From positions 1,605,728-1,642,687 of the forward strand of contig BFEA01000299.1 of the NCBI GenBank assembly GCA_003427395.1: DNA of 36,960 nucleotides, written 5' to 3'. This document shows positions 29,778-36,960 of this stretch, in pieces (positions within the stretch are counted from its first letter, which is position 1; each line of letters starts with the position of its first letter). The notes under the pieces were generated by a model that saw only the letters and a list, made by a program, of their open reading frames with translations, was not told where the DNA came from and made no database searches. Source of the DNA: Chara braunii (lineage: Eukaryota; Streptophyta; Charophyceae; Charales; Characeae). A program made the position numbers and the translations under genes.

Positions 29778-30785
29778 ATGTGTGATGATTTTCAGTATCA
29801 TGAGAGCTCTCGGATTCTGCCTCCGATCATTTTGCAATGTTTAGTGCTCTTTGATCTTGACCGTATCTTGCATGAGTCTGACATAAACATCCGTCTGTTC
29901 GGTCTTTATTATCCGACCCCTAATGGAGAAACGATTGCCGACAACATAAACAGGCATTACGAGAACAGGACTGTGTCGTCGATTGTAAATGACAAATTGT
30001 CGTATGATCCGATTGAAATGCGAACTAAATTTGAGTCTAATTTTCGACGTTTTCGGCCTCGCCAACGAGTGCTGGTGCAAAGAGTTATTCGGGTCGTGGA
30101 AGAGAAAAAACCGCTTTATGCTTTTGTAGATGCGCCGACGGAAACATAATTTTTTTTTTGCATAGAAACAATTTTGGCGGGGATTAGGTCGCATAATGAT
30201 ATTGGACTCGCTGTGGCGTCCAGTGGGATAGCGGCGACTCTTTTGACTGGTGGTCGAACATTTCACTCGCGATTTCGAGCACCTTTGAAACCTGATAACA
30301 CACATCCCTTCAATATTCAAAAACAGAGTGATCTTGCCGAACTTATCCCCCGTGCCGACTTGATCGTTTGGGATGAAGGTCCAATGAGCAACAAGTTCCA
30401 CTTCGAAACTCTTGACATTACGCTTCGAGATATTTGTAACAGTAACCTCCCGTTTGGAGGAAAGATTTTGCTTCTTTCTGGGGACTTTCGACAGGTTTTG
30501 CCCGTTGTGAAACATGGGTCTCGAGCACAACGAATTGATGCCTCTATCAAAATGTCTCCTTTGTGGAAACTTTTTGAGGTCCATTGTCTGACTGAGAATA
30601 TGCGGATTTTAAGCTTCGGGGATGATGCAATGGCGCGAATGTATGGAGTGTTTTTGATGCGTATTGGGAATGGTGATCATATTCGTTTTGTTCTTAACGA
30701 ACCTGCCACGGTCAAACTGCCGCATGAGATTTGCACTGATAAACCTATTCGTGATTTGATTCCTGAACGTTTGAGGATGCTGTGA
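29778..30785 (+). pseudogene. PIF1-like helicase N-terminal half, Walker A destroyed
   Basis: Same frame as Rep. The region from FNFRRFRP-like sequence at about 30035 leads to the nucleotide-binding loop. At 30132-30170, where GxxGxGKT is expected, the frame reads APTET, TAA (30147), then Phe from a T run. Flanking residues (VDAP before; ETILAGIR and LAVASSGIAATLL after) align without a length change. Walker B is present as VWDEGPMS near 30366-30390, and LLLSGDFRQVLPVV near 30468-30510. TENMRI and the NEPATVKLP segments follow. The frame changes near 30780. Confidence 0.85.
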
Positions 30786-31425
30786 ACACGTTGGGGATGC
30801 TGACCATTTTTACGCTCGATTGATTCTCTGCGCTACTAATGACGATGCGGGGTGTGTTAACGACATGGTTCTCAACGATTTTCCTGACGAGGTGCGTGAA
30901 AGTTATAGTGTTGATTACCCTGGTTTTGATGATCACGGACTTGGCTTCGAGTGCGAGTTCTTAAATTCTCTCGATGAGTCTAGTCTTCCGCCTCACAAAC
31001 TGCACTTAAAAATTGGTGCGCCTGTGATGTTGTTGCGCAATTTGTCGCCCAAACACGGACTGTGTAATGTCACAAGGTTGATTCTTAAAAAGATTGTTGA
31101 TGATGATTTGTTGGAAGTGACCATAATGCGCACCGGTAAAACGACACTGATCCCCAAAATTGATTTGACAAGTGATGGTGAAACCACGGGGTTTGAATGG
31201 AATAGGAGGCAATTCCCCATCCGTCTTGCGTTCGCTGCGACCATGAATAAGTCGCAAGGACAAACTGTCTCTCGTGCGGGGGTTTGGTTGCGCAAACCTG
31301 TTTTTGCGCATGGCCAATTGTATGTTGCTTTGTCGTGCGCTGGTCATTCCAACAACATTCGTGTTGCGTTGCCTGACAAGAATTTCGTCACAAAGAATAT
31401 TGTTTATCACGAAATTTTGGAATGA
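30781..31425 (+). pseudogene. PIF1-like helicase C-terminal half
   Basis: Read one frame on from 30785 without loss of homology: ADHFYARLILCATNDDAG, then GAPVMLLRNLSPKHGLCN, then RRQFPIRLAFAATMNKSQGQ, then VFAHGQLYVALSCAGHS, ending IVYHEILE and TGA at 31423. These are the conserved 3' motifs of Helitron helicases. The residue after ALS is Cys (TGC at 31336). The PIF1 family normally has Arg there (LSR), the arginine finger that contacts ATP phosphates. The stop at the usual place indicates the natural end of RepHel. Confidence 0.87.
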
Positions 31426-31490
31426 TTTTTTCTCTATTGTCGTTTGTATCTCTTTCGACCATCGATTCTAAGCGCTCCGAATATTTTTCG

Positions 31491-31527
<37 letters not shown>

Positions 31528-31575
31528 GGGTTTTCTTTTTCTATGTGTTTTTTTTAAAAAAAAACCCATTTCATG

Positions 31576-31629
<54 letters not shown>

Positions 31630-31631
31630 AG
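31426..31631. other. T-rich spacer ending in a splice-acceptor-like GCAG
   Basis: Two long T runs, 31492-31526 (35 T) and 31579-31627 (49 T). The second is directly followed by GCAG at 31628-31631, the form of a polypyrimidine tract plus 3' splice site, just before an open coding frame. No clear donor was picked out. Confidence 0.4.
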
Positions 31632-33297
31632 GTGGTTCTCAGTTGCCCCACAAGTATGACACTCGTGCTAATAGCAAAAGGCTGAAAGTGACAGGCACCA
31701 GCACTGCTACTGATGCTTATGGCAATGTTACATCCAATAATCGGGTGCGGTATTCAGAACCCTCGAAAATCAGCCGAAACGATGAAATGTCTGTCAACCT
31801 TCAAACTGGACCACGTGCCCGGGGTGCTGGTTCTGGACTTGAAGATGAGCATGTGTCTCCTCAAGGGAACACGCTCGAGGATGTTGAAAATATGTTTGTG
31901 AAAGCGGGGCGTCATGACTCTCGTGCGAAAGGGGATAGTTGTCTGGGGGATCAGTCAGGTGACGCTCATAAATGTGTGTTAAGTGATGATAAAGAAGAGA
32001 CCCCCACTGATGGTTCCGGTGACCGTGTTGAATCTACATTCAAAAGAAGGACCAGTCGACGTGTGAAAAAAAATATTTTGGCTTCGCCCGACGCCCTTGA
32101 GCCCACCCTTCGTGATCATCGGGTGACTGACAAAGTTGTTAGTCCTGAAACTGTGACTCAGGTTCTGAGAGCACTTCGCACGATCCCTACTGATGTGCTT
32201 TTCAGCGACGATCGTGATCCGTGTTTGAAGTCCCAACGTGATGAAGGTGAAGGAGTTGCTCGTGCCCCGTCCCAAACACGAAATTGTGTGACAGTTGTTG
32301 ATGTGCCCGATGATAGCATCCCCCACTGCCAGTTGCACGTGTTCCTCATCCGTGCGCTTACCTCTCTCAATGGTTTGATGATGCAAAGAAGGTTGGTTTG
32401 CGAAAGGTCTTGAATGATATCTTTTTCGAAATGTTTGTGAAGACTGCGATGGTCGTGAAGGATGAATGGATATGGGGAAAATTCCTTGATCGGCAGAGAA
32501 CTAAACTCACTAATATGCGCTTTGAACGAGGATCCTCTCTGCCCTCCAATCCGTTGAATATTTCGGATGTGGAGTCCAGTTGGATGTTCCAATCCCTTCT
32601 GCACGATGAGTACATTGCGCTCTCCAATGAGGAGATTGTAAGAATGACATTTGATTTGCCTTATTGTCCGACGGATGGGACTGTTCCGGAACTCTTTTTC
32701 AGATATGCTTGGATACAAAGTCTCATCAAAAGAATTTCTGTCGGTGTTGCTTCTTCCGCTCCTCCTTCGGCTACTGTTCGTCCAGTGTCATTACCGACAC
32801 CGTCTCCTGCGAATTTTCAACGTCTTGCAGATTATGCTTCGTCGTCCAATGTGGGAACGTCCATCGTCACTGCTTCTACAGTTGTTTCTGCTTCGCCTAC
32901 CGTTATGTTTACTCCATCTCCTGCTCCTTGCGTTGTCCCCGCTCTTGTCTCACCAGCTGCACAACTGCATGTCCATATAGGAGGTTTGCCAGAAGTCACT
33001 GCTTCTACTTTTGATATTGCCGTCTATGAGTCTCTTGCATCCGTTGGTCCTAAAAAAGTGCATGCGCATCTCTCCTATCTTGATAGCTCTCACAAGTTGC
33101 AAGATATTGCGCAAGCGGCTGAGGAGTTGCATACGGATATGAACACGTAGAGGTCTGTTGATGCTGCCATCCATCTTGACTACAATCGGCAACGACAAAG
33201 TCGATTTCAAACTTTTGAGGATCATCGCCGGAAAGTGCTGAAACAGAGTTCTGGTCGTGACATGTTGCGAGAGTTTCGTTCCACTGATGTGATTTGA
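31632..33297 (+). pseudogene. unrecognised coding region next to the Helitron
   Basis: Long open frames with ordinary-looking composition. The first is open from the GCAG to 32413 and includes QLPHKYDTRANSKRLKV, acidic and Ser/Thr-rich segments and a basic KRRTSRRVKKN patch. The frame changes near 32385. The second frame reads WFDDAKKVGLRKVLNDIFFE, EWIWGKFLDRQRTKLTNMRF, ISDVESSWMFQSLLHDEY and FFRYAWIQSLIKRI, then a Pro/Ser/Thr/Val-rich linker, then LDSSHKLQDIAQAAEELHTD. After TAG 33148 the same frame runs on for 48 codons to TGA 33295. Together about 550 codons with one frame change and one stop. No domain I recognise. It may be Helitron cargo, a separate element's gag-like gene (the KYDTRANSKR start is only suggestive), or a host gene fragment. 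Confidence 0.55.
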
Positions 33298-33317
33298 TTG
33301 CTCTTACATAAGATATG

Positions 33318-33340
33318 GAGAGAGAGAGAGAGAGAGAGAG
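33318..33340. repeat. (GA)n microsatellite
   Basis: Uninterrupted GA dinucleotides soon after the end of the preceding coding region. Confidence 0.95.
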
Positions 33341-33482
33341 CAAATAAATATTATGTTGTTTTCTTTTAATAAAATGAAGATGGATTGTACTTCGTGCTTA
33401 TTGTGCCTTCATCATTTTGCACGATCTTCTTGACTTGAATGATGTTTTTCTTTCTTTATTCTTCGCATTCTTTTTTTCTTTC

Positions 33483-33545
33483 TCCTCTGTCTCTCTCTAT
33501 CTGTGTCTCTCTATCTCTCTCCCTACTCTCTCCCTCTCTCTCCCC

Positions 33546-33579
<34 letters not shown>

Positions 33580-33586
33580 NTCTCTN

Positions 33587-33623
<37 letters not shown>
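33483..33623. repeat. (CT)n microsatellite with two ambiguous bases
   Basis: CT-rich, then nearly pure TC dinucleotides. N at 33580 and 33586 marks unresolved assembly. Ser/Leu open frames here are artefacts. Confidence 0.95.
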
Positions 33624-33628
<5 letters not shown>

Positions 33629-33698
33629 CTTGTGTCTATATATGTGTGTTCCGTTTGTTGCATTTGTTAACAATGCTGAAATTTAGCAGTTGGTTTGG

Positions 33699-33701
<3 letters not shown>

Positions 33702-33738
<37 letters not shown>
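33702..33738. repeat. poly-T run of 37
   Basis: Flanked by GGGCC and GCGGGCGC, and soon followed by ATT/GTT trinucleotide-rich sequence (33756-33800). It could be the poly-A end of a minus-oriented retroposed sequence; no body identified. Confidence 0.8.
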
Positions 33739-33740
<2 letters not shown>

Positions 33741-34052
33741 GGGCGCTTAGTTGGTTATTATTATTATTGTTATTGTTGTTGTCATTATTATTATTATTAA
33801 TTGTGGCAGTCAGACTCGCTCTCATTCACACCTTTCATGCATGTGACAACAGCGCAGCAAACAGGCGACAAACGTCCACTCAGTACTTAGAGGTATGGCT
33901 TCCAGACAAGAGTTCACTTTCAACTGGCTATGGCGACTCAACGCCCAACCACACACTGTTCACCCACACTGAACCACCCTGGATATCCCACACGCATCAC
34001 TCTGATCACTCTCAACAACACACGCACACCCACTTCCCTCTAGCTACACACT
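33739..34052. other. no gene seen
   Basis: Trinucleotide-rich start, then unremarkable sequence with CACACA and CTCTCAAC stretches. Nothing supported. Confidence 0.4.
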
Positions 34053-34330
34053 CTGGCAGCTATGGCTGCCCCTACCCTATCGTTATGGTTGTACTTCGTC
34101 TCTCTCGCCTACTCCTACTTCGGACTCACTGCAGACCTCCTCGCACAAGACGCTGAAACAGCGCTTCCGCATGGCTTCCGCATGAATGGATGAATGATCG
34201 GGCGCTGCCTCTTGATTATACTTTTGCAGGTCGTTGGTCTGGCCCATTTCCCTGGCCCGAAGTGCACACAGTCCCATGTGGCACTTCCTGGACTGACTGG
34301 GGACTGGGACTGATGACTTAGCAGGGTAGA
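34053..34330. repeat. direct repeat, copy A
   Basis: Diverged direct repeat of 34937-35200. Shared blocks in order include CTATGGCTGCC or CGATGGCTGCC, ACTTCGTCTCTCT, GACCTCCTCGCACAAG, CCGCATGGCTT, GAATGAATG-type sequence, GTGCACA and GGACTGACT or AGGACTGACT. By eye about two-thirds identical. On the minus strand both copies keep a short open frame with CEEV in common, but I do not call a gene. Confidence 0.65.
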
Positions 34331-34396
34331 CGTCTACCACTTGCCCACTTACCTTACCACTTGACCCCTTGCCTCTGCTTAAACGTAGGCAATTCC

Positions 34397-34510
34397 GGAA
34401 GGCCGTAGACTTGGCCTTTCGTGACTATAACAGCTACGGTTTTGGCCCTTCTGGACTGTAACAGCTACGACCTTGACCTTTCGAGAAGAGTGCAGCTACG
34501 GTGTCTGAAC
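34397..34510. repeat. 31-bp imperfect tandem repeat
   Basis: Units are recognised by TAACAGCTACG at 34428 and 34459 and GTGCAGCTACG at 34490, spaced 31 bases, each followed by CTTGRCC or TTTGGCC. Related units lie at 35602-35735. Confidence 0.6.
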
Positions 34511-34738
34511 CTGACTAAGATTCCTATCCGACAGGTCTACAGATCAAACTCATGCTACCTATGGACACTACGACAACCTATCGGCTGTTAGAAATACACA
34601 GGTCAAGGGTTCAACTCTACGGGTCGATACAGGTACTGTACACAGGCAAGGTTGGGGTCTAGGGATCGAACCCTGGGATCTGTAGCAGCTACTGCTAACT
34701 GGTGAATACCGTTTCAGTACAGATCGACTCTTACACCT

Positions 34739-34866
34739 ACACAGACCTGCAATTGACAGACAAACAGACTGACAGACAGACAAGCCAGACAAAACACAGG
34801 CAAAACAGGACGAACACAGACAAACAGGCAACGCAGACAGGCGGACAGACAACACAGATAGACGAC
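34739..34866. repeat. (ACAGAC)-type low-complexity tract
   Basis: Irregular repeats of ACAGACA, CAGACAA and related words. Open frames over it are compositional. Confidence 0.7.
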
Positions 34867-34936
34867 ACAATATACAAGTTCGGTCACAATGATGAGGGTG
34901 CAGTAAAGACACGCCATGACAATGTGATAGACACTC

Positions 34937-35200
34937 TCACTCTTTATGGCAGCGATGGCTGCCTCTACCCTTTTGCTATAGCTACACTTCGTCTCTCTTG
35001 CCCACTTCGACTTCAGGCTACTGTAGACCTCCTCGCACAAGTCGCTGTTGCGACGCGTCCGCATGGCTTGTGTAGGAAATGAATGAATGTCCGATTGCTG
35101 CTTCAGTTGGTGTTGGCCTTCTGTCTCCGCCAGACCCTTGGTGTGCACAGTCTCATGAGGTACTTGATGGATCGGACTAGGACTGACTAGGCCATACAGT
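34937..35200. repeat. direct repeat, copy B
   Basis: Partner of 34053-34330, offset 884 bases at the left edge. See that entry for shared blocks. The sequence after copy B (35255-35400) also weakly follows that after copy A (GCTACCTATRGACWCTACRAC). Confidence 0.65.
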
Positions 35201-35601
35201 CCACTGAGTAAGGACGTACTGCCGATTGCTGCTATCATACTATGAACGCACTGCAGTGAGTTCACCACTCGCCCACCAGACCGGCTCTAGAAGGACTACA
35301 ACTATGGCTTTTAAAGCTCAATAAGACTTCTATTTGACAAATTTGCAGGTCGAATCCTTGCTACCTATAGACTCTACAACAGTCTGCTAACTAATACAAT
35401 TGCAGACGGTCGCTGGCAGATACAGCAAACCACAGCCACTGAGACTGAGGCAGCAACAAGCAGACAGTGTGAAACTTTTGGAATCTGTCAGACGACCGAC
35501 AATTGCTACAGGCAAGGAGCAGCCTCAGCCTCACCGATTGCTCACTTATCTCTCATCTGCTGAGAATAGCGTTGAAAGGCTACTTTCGGACCTTTCTAAA
35601 G

Positions 35602-35735
35602 ACTAAGGACTTGGCCCTCCTACGCTGTGGTAGCCACAGCCTTGACCTTCTGAGACTGTAGTAGCCTCAACCTTGAAGTTTTAGGGTTATAGTGACTAAA
35701 ACCCTCACCTTTCCGCAATCCTATAGCGATGACCC
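35602..35735. repeat. 31-bp imperfect tandem repeat, second block
   Basis: Units TGGTAGCCACAGCCTTGACC..., TAGTAGCCTCAACCTTGAAG... and TAGTGACTAAAACCCTCACC... have a period of 31-32 bases. The unit resembles that at 34397-34510, so both blocks belong to one larger repeated segment. Confidence 0.55.
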
Positions 35736-36866
35736 TGCTACATACTTAACACTTGTGACATACCTACAGTTCGAGACCTAACAACCACTGTACCTATGCT
35801 ATTGCTAACATTTTATTATTGATTATTATTATTATTGTTATTATTGTTATAACCATACCTGAGGCGCAACGGGCCTTGTGCCGCCGTAAGTAAAGGCGGA
35901 CCTGTATATTCACTAGGGTCCCTCATCCCGACATCTTCCAATGTGAGTTCCAGACGTTGCTGCACGCAGGCTGGTTGAAAAAACAGCAGGGACTTCGCAT
36001 GGCTGAACCAAGGAAAGTGGGTTGTTGCGCCTTGGGTACGGGCGACGAGAGCCAGTGTAATGACAAGGGCCGCTGACCACTAAGAACGTTGTAGTGTCGT
36101 TGCATTCACACACAAGCATTGAGCGACATGGGTCTTGGCCGGACGTCGGGGCACCAATGGGTTGTAGCCAGGAATGAAAAAGACCGCAGACGTACGTCTT
36201 CGCGACTTTGTGGACAGGCAGGCGAGAAGGCAAGCTCATTTAAGACCTAGGACCGTGTGGCGTGATCGGCGTGAGAAAAATAAGATATATAGGATAAAAG
36301 AGGGAGGAAGGAGTGAGCGTGAGAAAGAGAAGAGGAAGCGAAGAAATAAGGGTTCTGGCAAATAGGACATCCATGAAGGACATCTTCTTTCTTTGATCAG
36401 ATTGATATGGTATTGTTATTAATATTATCATTACTGTTATTAGTGTCATTGGTATTATTTATTATTACTCCAATATTATTGCTATGCTTTATTTTCCCTA
36501 TTTTTAAATGCTATAATTATTAATTGCTTGTTGTTACCGCTACTTCTACTAATTACCATTGTAATCATTTATGGCGCCATACGCGGGCAAAGATGAAGGG
36601 AAAAGTATGGGGAATCGAAAGAGGAAAATAATACTATCTCCTTGTGATGGTGCCTGCCTCCTCGGTCCTTCCTAATCTTTTCCTTTATTTTGGTCCGATC
36701 AGACACCTATCCTTTCAATTATATTTCACTGATGATGTGTTCTCACTTGGATCCAAAGAAAGACAGATTACATAAATCATACATGATCACAGGGCGATTG
36801 CGGGAGCTCAGCCGGAGTTCTAGGGGAACTCTGAAGGCACGGAACAGTGATGTATATGTACTTCGA
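35736..36866. other. no gene seen
   Basis: ATT/GTT-rich stretches near 35818-35850 and 36410-36480. The frames at 35913-36239 (minus) and 36174-36365 (plus) are short, overlap each other and show no motif. I see nothing supported. Confidence 0.4.
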
Positions 36867-36893
36867 CCTAAACCCTAAACCCTAAACTCTAAA
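36867..36893. repeat. interstitial telomere-like tract (CCCTAAA)n
   Basis: CCTAAACCCTAAACCCTAAA followed by a variant CTCTAAA unit, about four heptads of the plant-type telomere repeat. Too short to be a chromosome end, and unrelated sequence follows to 36960. Confidence 0.85.
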
Positions 36894-36960
36894 TCTATAA
36901 CCTTTTTAGGCGGCTACCACGGTTGTCACGCGGGGATCCCCAGGGCCCAAGCCGGGGTAG

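Larger units (their letters stand above)
25568..31425 (+). mobile_element. decayed Helitron, coding region
   Basis: On the + strand a single long reading frame, broken by stops and a few frame changes, encodes a zinc-finger segment, Helitron-like N domain, HUH/tyrosine Rep and a PIF1-like helicase. This is the RepHel layout of autonomous plant-type Helitrons. Codon choice is AT-richer than in the chromoviruses around it, fitting a separate origin. The termini (5' TC, 3' hairpin plus CTRR) were not located, so the coordinates cover only coding sequence. Confidence 0.85.

Noticed and set aside
33417-33750. Ser/Leu-rich and Phe-rich frames over the CT microsatellite and T run
   Set aside because: Simple-sequence artefacts crossing ambiguous bases.
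34640-34700. tRNA gene or SINE promoter on the minus strand (GGGTTCGATCCC B-box-like)
   Set aside because: The B-box-like word is good, but no acceptor stem, anticodon arm or properly spaced A box could be built.
34714-35268. 184-codon minus-strand frame as a gene
   Set aside because: It runs through the ACAGAC low-complexity tract and a non-coding direct repeat, and shows no domain. The Cys/Ser/Val-rich half is compositional.
35913-36365. Overlapping short frames on both strands as small genes
   Set aside because: No recognisable motif, no supported start, and they overlap each other.

Overview
This window is eukaryotic repeat-rich DNA with no gene I can call intact. It is made almost entirely of decayed transposable elements. 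The likely source is the green-plant lineage (a charophyte alga or land plant). The evidence is a chromodomain-bearing Ty3/gypsy family (chromovirus), a primer-binding site close to the plant initiator-tRNA-Met type, TTTAGGG-type telomere-like heptads, and long homopolymer and microsatellite tracts. The species cannot be fixed from sequence alone.

Layout. 1-8591 (+): chromovirus copy 1 (leader, gag, pol with PR-RT-RH-IN-chromodomain, long 3' UTR, 3' LTR); its 5' LTR lies outside the window. 8592-10527: non-coding, with a hairpin-type repeat, a 30-base G run and a probable small foldback element. 10528-11903 (-): 3' LTR and 3' UTR of a second, minus-oriented element of the same LTR family. 11904-13175: hairpins, a pyrimidine-rich tract and a two-unit tandem repeat. 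13176-17896 (+): chromovirus copy 2, with its leader split by an 848-bp terminal-inverted-repeat element that has TTAA target duplications. It has a large in-frame gag deletion and stops in RT. 17897-18493 (-): leader, primer-binding site and LTR of a minus-oriented element. 18494-20075: foldback DNA. 20076-24336 (-): chromovirus copy 3, a body without LTRs, cut in the chromodomain and in gag. 24337-25567: no gene seen. 25568-31425 (+): a decayed autonomous-type Helitron (zinc finger, HUH/Tyr Rep, PIF1-like helicase). 31632-33297 (+): an unrecognised decayed coding region next to the Helitron. 33298-36960: microsatellites, poly-T, a diverged direct repeat, 31-bp tandem repeats and a short interstitial telomere-like tract.

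How the parts relate. The three chromovirus copies can be compared with one another, which separates family traits from decay. Traits of the family are a Tyr in place of the first zinc-knuckle Cys (all three copies), a proline-rich insertion inside RNase H (both copies in which that region survives), and a gag stop followed two bases later by a pol ATG in good context (two of three copies; ACG in the third). Decay shows as in-frame stops (mostly TAG in copy 1), frameshifts, and loss of catalytic residues in copy 3. The Helitron keeps its Rep motifs but has lost the helicase Walker A motif. Nothing here looks mobile today. The items most worth following are the unknown coding region beside the Helitron, the gag-pol junction, the RNase H insertion and the TTAA element.
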